Below the pieces are notes generated by a model that saw only the letters and a program-made list of their open reading frames with translations, was not told the DNA's origin and searched no databases. Both the position numbers and the translations under genes were made by a program. A stretch of 64,000 nt of DNA from Pseudolabrys sp. FHR47 (lineage in GTDB: Bacteria; Pseudomonadota; Alphaproteobacteria; Rhizobiales; Xanthobacteraceae): positions 3,909,001-3,973,000 of the forward strand of contig NZ_CP039740.1 in assembly GCF_005153485.1 (NCBI RefSeq), given 5' to 3'. This document shows positions 1 through 7,339 of this stretch, piece after piece; the stretch's first letter is position 1; each line of letters starts with the position of its first letter.

Positions 1-51
1 TGCCGCCGCTCTCAGAATCGATTGCGTGATTGCGCCACAGCCGCCGCCGTA

Positions 52-642
52 TCAGTGCGAGCTGACGACGACAGCATCGCCCGAGCTGACCGCTTCGGCC
101 GGGACCATCTCAGCCATCGCGTCATCGCTGGCTTCGGCCCGCGCGGACAAAGGAGCGTCGGCCACCGCCGAGGCGACCGCAGCGGCAGCGGCGTCGGTCG
201 CCGGCATCGCTACGCCCTTGCTCTTGGCAGCGTAATAGTAGCCGGCGGCATAGTAGCGCACGGCACGGTCGGCGTTACCGTTGGCAACCTTATAAGCCCC
301 TGCGAGATACTTCACCGCATAGGCCATGTTGGTGTCGGCATCGAGCAGGCCGGCGACATCGCCGCGGTAGCCCATGGCGCGCGCCGTGCCGAGGCGGATC
401 TGCATCAACCCATAATTGCCTTTGGAAATGGCGCGGGGATTGCCGCCGCTCTCACGCTTGATGACACGGCGCACCAGGGCCTCCGGGACATTGTGCGCGG
501 CGGCGTGCTTGGCGATGAGACTGTCGAGATGGCTGCCGTTTCCGTCTATTGCCTTGCCGGCCTTCTGCGCCAGGGCCGGTGTGCCCACGACGACAGCTCC
601 AAGAACCAAAGCAAACGACAATCCATGGCAAGCACCGCGCAT
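52..642 (-). CDS. Lytic transglycosylase, SLT domain
   Basis: A 196-residue exported protein that probably cleaves peptidoglycan glycan strands. Residues 1-25 form a signal peptide ending ALA before Gln26. The single SLT (goose-lysozyme-like) domain covers about residues 38-140; the catalytic Glu is E64 in IKRESGGNP, followed by the family motif YGLMQI and a later AVKYLAGAY stretch. The C-terminal 50 residues are Ala-rich and low in complexity. The start is set at 642 because GGAG lies 8 bases upstream and the signal peptide begins there; an earlier in-frame Met (687) would put a non-signal sequence in front. It is divergent from the 33-codon gene at 803. Confidence 0.85.
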   Translation of the reverse strand: MRGACHGLSFALVLGAVVVGTPALAQKAGKAIDGNGSHLDSLIAKHAAAHNVPEALVRRVIKRESGGNPRAISKGNYGLMQIRLGTARAMGYRGDVAGLLDADTNMAYAVKYLAGAYKVANGNADRAVRYYAAGYYYAAKSKGVAMPATDAAAAAVASAVADAPLSARAEASDDAMAEMVPAEAVSSGDAVVVSSH

Positions 643-731
643 CAGTCCAACTCCGTGTGGTGGGGGTAGTGCGCTTCTGAAGGCCAAGTCCGGCGACTTT
701 GTGGCCGCACAGCAGCCGAAAATCAGCCAAT

Positions 732-745
732 TTGACCTAAATCAA
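732..745. promoter_or_regulatory. FixK/FNR-like box
   Basis: TTGACCTAAATCAA matches the FNR/FixK consensus TTGAT-N4-ATCAA at 9 of 10 fixed bases. It lies between the divergent lytic transglycosylase (start 642) and the 33-codon peptide (start 803). Its centre is about 64 bases before the ATG, which fits an activator site at -41.5 with a start near 780. About two sites this good are expected by chance in 64 kb, so position is the main support. Confidence 0.4.
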
Positions 746-802
746 CGATACCGCCCGGGTCCGATGCCTAATTTTTCGAAACTAGAACTGGGGGAAAAGC
801 TC

Positions 803-904
803 ATGCCGACCGACACGGTCATCGTCGTTACGGGCGTCGTCGCCGCCTTCATCGTGTTTGCCGTCGCCCTGGCCTGGGCGGAACACCGCACCAACCGAGG
901 CTGA
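803..904 (+). CDS. 33-residue single-span membrane peptide
   Basis: A tiny reading frame encoding one hydrophobic segment (about residues 5-26, VIVVTGVVAAFIVFAVALAW) followed by a charged, positive C-terminus (EHRTNRG), which suggests a C-in-cytoplasm inner-membrane peptide. GGGGGA sits about 7 bases before the ATG. Peptides of this kind in rhizobia often act as small subunits or stabilisers of membrane complexes, but nothing here shows a partner. The FixK/FNR-like box at 732-745 would place it under oxygen control. Function unknown. Confidence 0.6.
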   Translation: MPTDTVIVVTGVVAAFIVFAVALAWAEHRTNRG

Positions 905-1032
905 CGCAGCGGCTGCGGCGCCATCCTCGAAGGGTTGGCGAAGCGGTAAAATCCGGTTATTCGGACAATCAGGTCGTGACGCGGACCTATGCGCCGCGCC
1001 GCCGACTTAATTGCCGGGAGCCATCGCGCCGC

Positions 1033-2316
1033 ATGCGGAACAGTCTCGGTCCGATCGCATCTCTGCTGCTCGGCATTGGTTTTCTGCTGTCCGGCAATGG
1101 CCTGCTGTTCACATTGCTGCCGCTGCGCGGCGCCGCGGAGAATTTCGGCGCGGTCGGCCTCGGCATCATCGGCTCCTCCTACTATGTCGGCTTTGTCGCC
1201 GGCTGCGTGCTGGCGCCCTATGCGATCCTGAGCGCGGGGCATATCCGTGCCTTCGCTGCACTCGTCGCGCTCGCCGTCACCGTTGCGCTCGCTTACGGCC
1301 TTGCACCCAACGTGTATGCCTGGATCGGCTTGCGGCTTCTGAACGGCTTCTGCCTCGCCGGCATCTATCTTGTCATTGAAAGCTGGCTCAACAGCAGCAC
1401 CACCAATGACACCCGCGGCCTGCTGATGTCCGCGTATGTGATGGTGAACTTTGGTGCCTTCACCGTCGGTCAGTTTCTGGTCACGCTCTATCCGGTCGAG
1501 CAGGCGAACAGCTTCATGATCGCCGCGATCCTTGCCTCGCTCGGCATCATCCCGGTAGCGCTGACGCGCTCGGCGCAACCGGCGCCGATCACCATCGTGC
1601 GCTTCCATCCGGTCCGGCTTTATAAGGCCGCGCCTGTCGGCCTGATCGCGGCCTTCATGGTCGGCGTCGCCAATGGCGCGTTCTGGAGTCTGGGGCCGAT
1701 TTCAGCGGCCGGCAGCGGTCTCGACGTCTCCCATGTCGCGATGTTCATGAGCGCGGCGACGCTCGCCGGTGCGTTGTCGCAATGGCCGGTCGGCCGCCTG
1801 TCCGACCGCGTCGACCGTCGTCTCGTCCTGTTCACGGTCCTGACCGGCGCGTCCCTTGTCGGATTGACGCTATGGCTGTCAGCGGCGTCCGGCACGTTGC
1901 TGATCGTGTTCGGCCTTGCCTTCGGTGCGCTGACACTGCCGACCTATTCGCTGGCAGCCGCCCACGCCTATGACAAGACGCCGGCCAGCGAGACGGTGCC
2001 GACGGCCGCAACGGTGCTGCTGGCCAACGCGCTCGGCGCCGTGGTCGGTCCTCTGCTGGCGTCCGCCGTCATGCGCGCGATTGAGCCGCGCGCGCTGTTT
2101 CTTTTCATTGCCGGCACTCAGGCCCTGCTGGCGACCTATGTCTTCTACCGGACCAAGGTGCAGCCATCGCTGTCCGTGGATGAAAAGACCGGTTTCGAAA
2201 TGACTGCGAGTGCGCCGGCCGGCACCATGCTGACGCCGGAGGTACCCGACCCGCGCGATCCGTCGGTCGCCGTGCCGGACGATTATGCGCAGGAGCCGCC
2301 GCGGGACAACCGCTGA
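1033..2316 (+). CDS. MFS transporter, YcaD-like
   Basis: A 427-residue major facilitator superfamily permease with about 12 hydrophobic segments in two halves. The stretch LVIESWLNSSTTNDTRG with the following LLMSAYVMVNFGAFTVGQ matches the diagnostic loop of the E. coli YcaD/YfkF subgroup, and the central loop carries GRLSDRVDRR, the usual MFS loop-8/9 motif. The last 50 residues are hydrophilic and Pro/Asp-rich. Substrate unknown. The start is uncertain: ATG 1033 has GGGAG 12 bases upstream, and an in-frame GTG at 976 would add 19 Arg-rich residues. The hairpin at 2341-2371 ends the transcript. Confidence 0.85.
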   Translation: MRNSLGPIASLLLGIGFLLSGNGLLFTLLPLRGAAENFGAVGLGIIGSSYYVGFVAGCVLAPYAILSAGHIRAFAALVALAVTVALAYGLAPNVYAWIGLRLLNGFCLAGIYLVIESWLNSSTTNDTRGLLMSAYVMVNFGAFTVGQFLVTLYPVEQANSFMIAAILASLGIIPVALTRSAQPAPITIVRFHPVRLYKAAPVGLIAAFMVGVANGAFWSLGPISAAGSGLDVSHVAMFMSAATLAGALSQWPVGRLSDRVDRRLVLFTVLTGASLVGLTLWLSAASGTLLIVFGLAFGALTLPTYSLAAAHAYDKTPASETVPTAATVLLANALGAVVGPLLASAVMRAIEPRALFLFIAGTQALLATYVFYRTKVQPSLSVDEKTGFEMTASAPAGTMLTPEVPDPRDPSVAVPDDYAQEPPRDNR

Positions 2317-2340
2317 ATATCCGCGCCGGCGCTGAACGAC

Positions 2341-2371
2341 AAAAGCCGGAAGCACGCGGCTTCCGGCTTTT
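2341..2371. terminator. Bidirectional terminator hairpin
   Basis: Perfect 12-base arms AAAAGCCGGAAG / CTTCCGGCTTTT with a 7-base loop; T-runs on either strand. It serves the MFS gene on the plus strand and the two small genes ending at 2399 on the minus strand. Confidence 0.85.
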
Positions 2372-2398
2372 CGTCAGGAACGTTCGATTGAAAAGAGG

Positions 2399-2557
2399 TC
2401 AGACGTCGGCGAAGGGATGCTTCCGCCGGGCCTCGTGCGCCTGCTGCAAACCTTCCGAGAAGGCTTCGGCCAGCATCTTCAGGTAGTTCAGGAGGCCGGT
2501 GGCCTGAGAAGCAACCGACCAGCGATCATGCGCCAGATGCGCATTGGCGGTGGTCAT
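2399..2557 (-). CDS. Small hypothetical protein (52 aa)
   Basis: A 52-residue frame beginning MTTANAHLAHDRWSVA and ending HEARRKHPFADV. The ATG has a clean GGAG 8 bases upstream, and the frame lies 15 bases downstream of the 77-residue gene at 2573-2806, so the two probably form one transcript from the TGC-rich promoter region at 2861. The protein looks amphipathic and helical (LLNYLKMLAEAFSEGLQQAHEAR), as do phasin fragments and other granule-associated proteins, but no family is recognised. The ending hairpin is at 2341-2371. Confidence 0.65.
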   Translation of the reverse strand: MTTANAHLAHDRWSVASQATGLLNYLKMLAEAFSEGLQQAHEARRKHPFADV

Positions 2558-2572
2558 CTATTCAACTCCAGA

Positions 2573-2806
2573 TCAGAAGCGGCTATTCGGCGACAGGAAA
2601 CGGCGCTCGATTTCGCGCTCGGATTCGTCGGTGAACTTGCCGCCGGTTTCGGTGATGTAGCGCGCGACTTCGCGCTCGGCCTGGCGCATGCGGGCTGCCA
2701 TCAGGCCGTCGAGTACGCGGGCGAAGAAGCCGCGCTTCGGAGCCGCCTTGGCCGGCGCGTAGGTGGGAGAAAAAGCCGCTTCAGCGACAGAGGGGGTATA
2801 GGACAT
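2573..2806 (-). CDS. Small conserved rhizobial protein (77 aa)
   Basis: A 77-residue protein with a disordered N-terminus (residues 1-27, Pro/Ala-rich) and a charged helical C-terminal part containing MAARMRQAEREVARYI and ESEREIERRF. I recognise the type as a small hypothetical protein common in Bradyrhizobiaceae but cannot assign a function; it has some resemblance to DUF1127-type Arg-rich peptides. The start at 2806 is supported by AGGAG 8 bases upstream; the frame is open to 2938 but the extra residues are Cys-rich and look non-coding. The upstream region carries a TGC-rich repeat also found before the phasin gene. Confidence 0.65.
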   Translation of the reverse strand: MSYTPSVAEAAFSPTYAPAKAAPKRGFFARVLDGLMAARMRQAEREVARYITETGGKFTDESEREIERRFLSPNSRF

Positions 2807-3218
2807 GGAATTCGCTCCTGGTTCGGCCGAGCCGCAAGATCGTGCGCTTTCAGGCCTTGTTGCATTGCAATATATCTTGCATTGCGGAATCGAGTAGGTG
2901 CAGCGCAACATAAAAGGCATGCAATTAACGCATTTCAATTATTGCCGTCAGGAAACCAGATTTGTTTCTTTTGTTCTGAATTGACAAGTATATGGCGTTT
3001 AACGACGAGTTTTCCGTCCGCCCAGTCGTAGGAAACGAGTTTTTTAACGAATCAGAGCTTTTCCGCCGCTTGGATATCGGCCATAAGCGCATAGCTAAAC
3101 ACCGAGCAGCAGCGCCGAGAGCGCCTGCAATACCATTCATTCATTCGACCCGACGGCCGGTGGGCCTTGCGCCCCCTGCGATTCGCGGTGGTCTCTATAA
3201 TTTTCGAGGAGCCTGACC
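2807..3218. other. 412-base intergenic region with promoter elements
   Basis: An AT-rich divergent region between the minus-strand small genes and the plus-strand gene at 3219. Besides the TGC-rich motif at 2861-2886, it holds AT-rich stretches (2930-3000) suitable for promoters. I see no convincing gene; open frames here lack ribosome-binding sites and protein-like composition. Confidence 0.5.
2861..2886 (-). promoter_or_regulatory. TGC-rich putative PhaR/AniA-type operator
   Basis: TGCATTGCAA at 2861-2870 is followed by TTGCATTGC at 2878-2886, about 55 bases before the start of the 77-residue gene. The same word, TGCATTGCAA, followed by TTGCGATGCAA, occurs at 40448-40476 upstream of a phasin gene. 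PhaR repressors of alphaproteobacteria bind TGC-rich repeats in phasin promoters, so both sites may be PhaR operators. This is inference from motif sharing. Confidence 0.45.
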
Positions 3219-3473
3219 ATGGCCAAGAAACCGGGAAGCAATCCCAAGGGCGAATTCGTGATGTTCGACGTCGTCTATGAGGACGGCTCGCAGCGCTCCA
3301 ACCGCCGCGTCCCCGCGGACATCCTCGGCGGCCTCGAGAAGGACGAACCGGCGCGGGGCTTCATCATCGAGCAGGACCGCGAGATCGCCGAGAAGTCCGG
3401 CCGCGCGCCGCTCGCCATCAAGTCCATCGCCCGGACCGGGACCAAGCCGAAAAAGGCGATGGGCGCCAGATGA
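3219..3473 (+). CDS. Conserved hypothetical protein (84 aa)
   Basis: An 84-residue charged protein with no signal peptide or membrane span. GAGGAG lies 7 bases before the ATG. The middle part (residues 13-55: FVMFDVVYEDGSQRSNRR, then GGLEKDEPARGFIIEQDREI) looks like a small folded beta-alpha unit, and the C-terminus is basic (GTKPKKAMGAR). Similar short proteins are widespread in Bradyrhizobiaceae without a known role. It is a monocistronic gene in front of the OmpA-domain gene. Confidence 0.7.
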   Translation: MAKKPGSNPKGEFVMFDVVYEDGSQRSNRRVPADILGGLEKDEPARGFIIEQDREIAEKSGRAPLAIKSIARTGTKPKKAMGAR

Positions 3474-3544
3474 TGGCCATCACAGTCTAGCCCCCGGCTT
3501 TGTGGTTCGATCGATCGCCCACGATCCGAACCACGGAGCCCGCC

Positions 3545-4477
3545 ATGCACCGCTTCGTCGCCGTTTTTACTGCCGCTTTTGTCGCAGCCTTTCCGGCAAG
3601 CGACGCCCTCGCCCAGAACCGCGATGTCGCCGGAGCCCGCGATTATCCTGGCATCGGCCGTTTTAGCGGCAGCGTGATTACCGGCTACCAGACCAAAGAT
3701 TTCGACGCCGTGCGGCTGCAGGCCGCCGCTTTCAAGGACGGCCAGCCGACCGACGCGCGGACCCTCGAAGGTCGGGTGACACGCATTGCCTATCGCACCG
3801 GACCCGGGCCTTCGATCCTTGAAGTGTCGCGCAATTTCGAGAACCAGCTCGGCAAGGCCGGGTTCGAGACGCTTCTTGCTTGTAACGCCGACGATTGCGG
3901 CGGCATTCCCTTCAGCGAGAAGATCGACGCGCTGCCGATCCCCGCAATGTGGATCGACGGCTTCGATTATCGCTACTTCGCCGGTCATAAACGAGACGGC
4001 AATGCCGACATCTACGCGACCGTCATCACCAGCAAGAACAACGACGACATCTATGCCCAGCTTGTCGTCGCCGTGGTCGGTGCGTTGGAAAACAAGATGA
4101 TCGACGCCGCGGCGATGGCCAAGGGCCTCGGCGAGAAAGGCCATATCGCGATCTACGGCATTTATTTCGATACTGACAAGGCCGTCATCAAACCGGAGAG
4201 CGCGCCGACGCTCGCCGAAATGGCCAAACTGCTCGGGGGGCAGCCGGCGCTCAACGTCTTCATTGTCGGGCATACCGACAACCAGGGTAGCTTCGAACAC
4301 AACATGACGTTGTCGCGCCAGCGCGCCGATGCCGTCGCAGCGGCTTTGGCCACAACTTACAAGATCCCACGCGGCCGGATGAAAACCGCCGGCCTCGGCT
4401 TCCTCGCGCCGGTGGGCTCGAACGCCACGGATGAAGGCCGCGCGTTGAACCGCCGCGTGGAACTGGTACAGCCGTAG
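3545..4477 (+). CDS. OmpA-family outer-envelope protein with N-terminal DUF4892-like domain
   Basis: A 310-residue exported protein. Residues 1-23 are a signal peptide (cleavage after DALA, before Gln). Residues about 30-195 resemble DUF4892, seen in front of OmpA domains; residues about 200-310 form the OmpA/MotB peptidoglycan-binding fold, with YFDTDKAVIKPES, the conserved VGHTDNQGS loop and the ending DEGRALNRRVEL. The domain anchors the envelope to peptidoglycan. The start at 3545 has GGAG upstream and directly opens the signal peptide; an upstream in-frame ATG at 3500 would bury it. Confidence 0.85.
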   Translation: MHRFVAVFTAAFVAAFPASDALAQNRDVAGARDYPGIGRFSGSVITGYQTKDFDAVRLQAAAFKDGQPTDARTLEGRVTRIAYRTGPGPSILEVSRNFENQLGKAGFETLLACNADDCGGIPFSEKIDALPIPAMWIDGFDYRYFAGHKRDGNADIYATVITSKNNDDIYAQLVVAVVGALENKMIDAAAMAKGLGEKGHIAIYGIYFDTDKAVIKPESAPTLAEMAKLLGGQPALNVFIVGHTDNQGSFEHNMTLSRQRADAVAAALATTYKIPRGRMKTAGLGFLAPVGSNATDEGRALNRRVELVQP

Positions 4478-4543
4478 CCGCCGGCAGGCTTGCCATGAGG
4501 ACGCTGCATTGCTGAGTGCCGCGTTCGGGCGTATTTTGACTTG

Positions 4544-4843
4544 ATGAAAACGCTGTTTCGCCAGCCGCTGCTGCGCCTGCTCGTCATCAATTTGGCGATC
4601 GGCATCGGCGCAGCGGTGGCCATGATCGGCGGGCTGATGGCGCTGAACCCGCACCACCTGCGGGACCTGATCCTCAACGACCAGTCGGGCGGCGCGGCCT
4701 TCGGCCTTCTATTGTTCGGCCTCGTGATCACCTTCGGCAGCGTTGCCATGGGCACTGCTATCATGGCGCTCGGCAGACCGAAGGACTCTGAACCGCCCCG
4801 CGGCAAATCCATCCCCGCGACCGTCCCGGTGCGCGCCCGCTAG
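4544..4843 (+). CDS. Small two-span membrane protein
   Basis: A 99-residue protein with two hydrophobic segments (about residues 12-32 and 50-73) separated by a short loop ending NDQSGGAAFG, with a basic, Pro-rich tail. No family is recognised. ATG 4544 follows a TTG at 4541 and no good ribosome-binding site is visible, so the start is uncertain. Its TAG stop overlaps, tail to tail, the TAG of the MltB-type gene on the other strand (CTAG at 4840-4843). Confidence 0.6.
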   Translation: MKTLFRQPLLRLLVINLAIGIGAAVAMIGGLMALNPHHLRDLILNDQSGGAAFGLLLFGLVITFGSVAMGTAIMALGRPKDSEPPRGKSIPATVPVRAR

Positions 4844-5655
4844 TAGTTGTTGCCCCCGAGCTTCTCCGCGAACAGCACCATGGTCTTGCGGTAGATCTCC
4901 GAGCGATTCCACTCGCGCATGACCTGGAAATTCTCGGTGCCCTCGCCGTAGGGCTGGCCGGCGCGCCAGCCATTGGTCTTGAGCAAATTCGCCGTCGAGG
5001 CCAGCACGTCCGGCACCGAATGGCGCAGATCGACATGGCCGTTGCCGTCGTAATCGACGCCGTACTTGATGTAGGACGACGGCAGGAACTGCGTCTGCCC
5101 GATCTCGCCGGCGAAAGCGCCGACCAGGTCCTTGAGCGGCAGGTCGCCGCGGTTGACGATCATCATCGCCGCGATCAGTTCGCCCTGAAATAACTCCGTG
5201 CGCCGGCAGTCATGCGCGAGCGTCGCCAAAGTGCGCACCACCGGGCGCTTGCCCATGTCGCCACCGCCATTGTCGGTCTCCAAAGTCCAGATCGCCATGA
5301 TCAGTTCCTTCGGCACGCCGAACTGCCGTTCGACGCGCGCGAGCAACTGCGCATGCTTCTGCATCAGCGCCGTCGCGCGCTTGAGGCGGGCGGGGATGAC
5401 GCGGGTCTTGGCGTAATCCTCGAAACTGCGCTTGAAGGTGTAACGCTGGCGCTTGTCGAAGGCCAAGACCTCCTGGTCGATGCTGACGCCGGACAGGGCC
5501 TCGCGCACCACCGATGCCGATACGCCCTTGGCCTGCGCCTCGCGGCCGATCTGCGACAGGAAGGTATCGAAGTCGCCGCCGCATTTGGCGGCCTGCGCCG
5601 GCAGCGCGAACAGCGATGCGGCGAGAAGAGCGAATGCGGCGATGTGTTTGTTCAT
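4840..5655 (-). CDS. MltB-type lytic murein transglycosylase
   Basis: A 271-residue periplasmic enzyme of the SLT_2/MltB class, expected to cut the MurNAc-GlcNAc bond. A signal peptide (MNKHIAAFALLAASLFALPA) is followed by the domain: VSASVVREALSGV near residue 45, the catalytic Glu in WTLETDNGG, the FQGELIAAMMIVNRGD region, and GEIGQTQFLPSSY. It ends with EKLGGNNY. The open frame runs upstream to 6171 through the aminotransferase, but the signal peptide fixes the start at 5655. It begins 11 bases after the aminotransferase stop, so translation is probably coupled. Confidence 0.85.
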   Translation of the reverse strand: MNKHIAAFALLAASLFALPAQAAKCGGDFDTFLSQIGREAQAKGVSASVVREALSGVSIDQEVLAFDKRQRYTFKRSFEDYAKTRVIPARLKRATALMQKHAQLLARVERQFGVPKELIMAIWTLETDNGGGDMGKRPVVRTLATLAHDCRRTELFQGELIAAMMIVNRGDLPLKDLVGAFAGEIGQTQFLPSSYIKYGVDYDGNGHVDLRHSVPDVLASTANLLKTNGWRAGQPYGEGTENFQVMREWNRSEIYRKTMVLFAEKLGGNNY

Positions 5656-5666
5656 GATCAATTGTC

Positions 5667-6872
5667 TCACGCCTTCAGCTCTCCCGCCAGATACGCGATC
5701 GCCGCAGCGGTGCCGCCGGAACCGTGCGGCAGCTTGAGCGCCGTCATGCCCATCTCGATCGCGCCCAGGGTTCCGAGCACCATCGGCGCGTTGACATGGC
5801 CCATATGGGCGATGCGGAAGCCACGCCCTTCGGTGGCGCCCAGCGCGCGGCCGAGCACCACGCCGCATTTGTAATTGCAGTAATCGACCAAAGGCTGCGC
5901 GCTGTCGCCGCCGCGCGTGATCACCGTCGTCACCGTGTCGCAGCGCTCCGATGCCTCGATGACGTTGAAGTCGAAGGTCTGGCCTTCGCTCCACACCGCC
6001 ACGGCGCGGCGCACCGCTTCGGCGAGCGCGCGATGGCGCGCGAACACGTTCGGCTCGCCCTCGGCGAACATGATGTCGAAGGCGGCGCGCAGGCCGAACA
6101 GCAACTGCTCCGGCGGCGTGCCGCAATATTTGTGGTAGTGCACCGGGCCGTCGCGGAAGGTCCAGTCCCAATAGGGCGTGCGCATGTTCGCTTTTTTATG
6201 CGCCTCGAGCGCGCGCGGGCCGGCGGCGGTGAAGCCAAGACCCGGCGGCGTCATCAGCCCCTTCTGCGAACCGGACATGGCGAGATCGACGCCCCACTTG
6301 TCCATCTCGAACGGCACGCAGCCGAGCGAGGCGACCGTGTCGACGCAGAGCAGCGCCTCGTGACCGGCGGCGCGGATCGCCTGCGATATCGCCGGAATGT
6401 CGTTGATGACGCCGGAGGCGGTGTCGATCTGCGCCACCAGGATGGCCTTGATCTCGCCTTTGGCATCGGCCTTGAGCCGCGCCTCGACCTCGGCCGGACG
6501 CACCGCGCGGCGGAAATCGCCGGGCAGGATTTCGACCTCGGCGCCCAGCATCTTCGCGGCCTCGCCCCAGCCGATGGCGAAGCGGCCGCTTTCCAGCACC
6601 AGCACCTTGTCGCCGCGCGACAGCACATTGGTGAGCGCGGCTTCCCAGGCGCCGTGGCCGTTGGCGGCGTAGATGTAACAGCGGCCAGCCTGCGTGGCGA
6701 AGACGCGCTTGAGATCGCGCATCAGACTATCGGTGAGTTCGACCAGCGGCCCGGTATAGATGTCGAGCGCGGGGCGGTGCATGGCCTGCAGCACGGCATC
6801 GGGAACGTTGGTGGGACCCGGAATGGCGAGGAATTCACGGCCGTTGGCGAGAGAAGAGACGGAGGAGGACAT
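5667..6872 (-). CDS. Class V aminotransferase (serine-pyruvate / alanine-glyoxylate type)
   Basis: A 401-residue pyridoxal-phosphate enzyme. The N-terminal IPGPTNVPDAVLQAM, the substrate-side GHGAWEAALTN, Asp178 in LCVDTVASLG and the Schiff-base Lys204 in SGSQKGLM are the class V signatures, and the length suits serine-glyoxylate or alanine-glyoxylate aminotransferases. It would move an amino group between Ser/Ala and glyoxylate or pyruvate. The start at 6872 (MSSSVSS) has no strong ribosome-binding site, and other Met codons lie at 6914 and 6938. It is followed at once by the MltB-type gene. A FNR-like box (6944-6957) lies upstream. Confidence 0.85.
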   Translation of the reverse strand: MSSSVSSLANGREFLAIPGPTNVPDAVLQAMHRPALDIYTGPLVELTDSLMRDLKRVFATQAGRCYIYAANGHGAWEAALTNVLSRGDKVLVLESGRFAIGWGEAAKMLGAEVEILPGDFRRAVRPAEVEARLKADAKGEIKAILVAQIDTASGVINDIPAISQAIRAAGHEALLCVDTVASLGCVPFEMDKWGVDLAMSGSQKGLMTPPGLGFTAAGPRALEAHKKANMRTPYWDWTFRDGPVHYHKYCGTPPEQLLFGLRAAFDIMFAEGEPNVFARHRALAEAVRRAVAVWSEGQTFDFNVIEASERCDTVTTVITRGGDSAQPLVDYCNYKCGVVLGRALGATEGRGFRIAHMGHVNAPMVLGTLGAIEMGMTALKLPHGSGGTAAAIAYLAGELKA

Positions 6873-6943
6873 TGGGGAGCAGAAGCCTTCTATTTGGAGG
6901 CCGGTCAGTAGCATGATTTGGCGAGGCCAAGGGATCACGATTG

Positions 6944-6957
6944 TTGATCGAAATCAT
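6944..6957. promoter_or_regulatory. Second FNR/FixK-like box
   Basis: TTGATCGAAATCAT matches TTGAT-N4-ATCAA at 9 of 10 bases, 72 bases before the aminotransferase start. It touches the last codon of the neighbouring small gene. Chance occurrence is possible. Confidence 0.25.
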
Positions 6958-7310
6958 CACCGCCGCGCCCCTGCGCCGGCCGGCGGCGGCTTCAGCCTGC
7001 CTTCCGCCTCCGCCCGGGCGAAAGCCTTTTTCATGGCCCGCTGGAGACGCCCCACGAAGCGGTCCCGCTGCGCATCCGTCATGACCCGCGGCGGCAGCGG
7101 CACCGCACATTCGCCGCCCGGCAAGGTGCAACCGCGCTGGCGCCGGCAGGCACGCTGCGGACAATGGCGCCAATCCTCCCTGTTCTCGGCGATGATCACC
7201 CGCAGATGGCGCGCAAGCTCGGCGCGGAAATCCTCGATGCTCTGGTTGTCGTCGAAGCCGTCGTCTTCCTCATCATCCTGCGGACGCGGCTGTTCCTTCA
7301 TGCGCGGCAT
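6957..7310 (-). CDS. Cys-rich small conserved protein (117 aa)
   Basis: A 117-residue cytoplasmic protein. The N-terminal third is acidic (QDDEEDDGFDDNQS); the middle holds a cluster of four cysteines in WRHCPQRACRRQRGC followed by a fourth Cys in GGECAVP, spaced C-x4-C-x5-C-x6-C, which could bind zinc; the C-terminus is basic and Pro-rich. Alphaproteobacteria carry many uncharacterised relatives of this form. The start at 7310 is set by AGGAGA 8 bases upstream, although the frame is open to 7550. No function is assigned. Confidence 0.7.
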   Translation of the reverse strand: MPRMKEQPRPQDDEEDDGFDDNQSIEDFRAELARHLRVIIAENREDWRHCPQRACRRQRGCTLPGGECAVPLPPRVMTDAQRDRFVGRLQRAMKKAFARAEAEGRLKPPPAGAGARR

Positions 7311-7339
7311 GGACCTGTCTCCTGATCGGTTGTGTGACT

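Noticed and set aside
5724..6911. Long plus-strand open frame opposite the aminotransferase
   Set aside because: Arg/His/Gly/Asp-rich composition typical of the reverse strand of a high-GC gene; no ribosome-binding site; the aminotransferase on the other strand has full family motifs.
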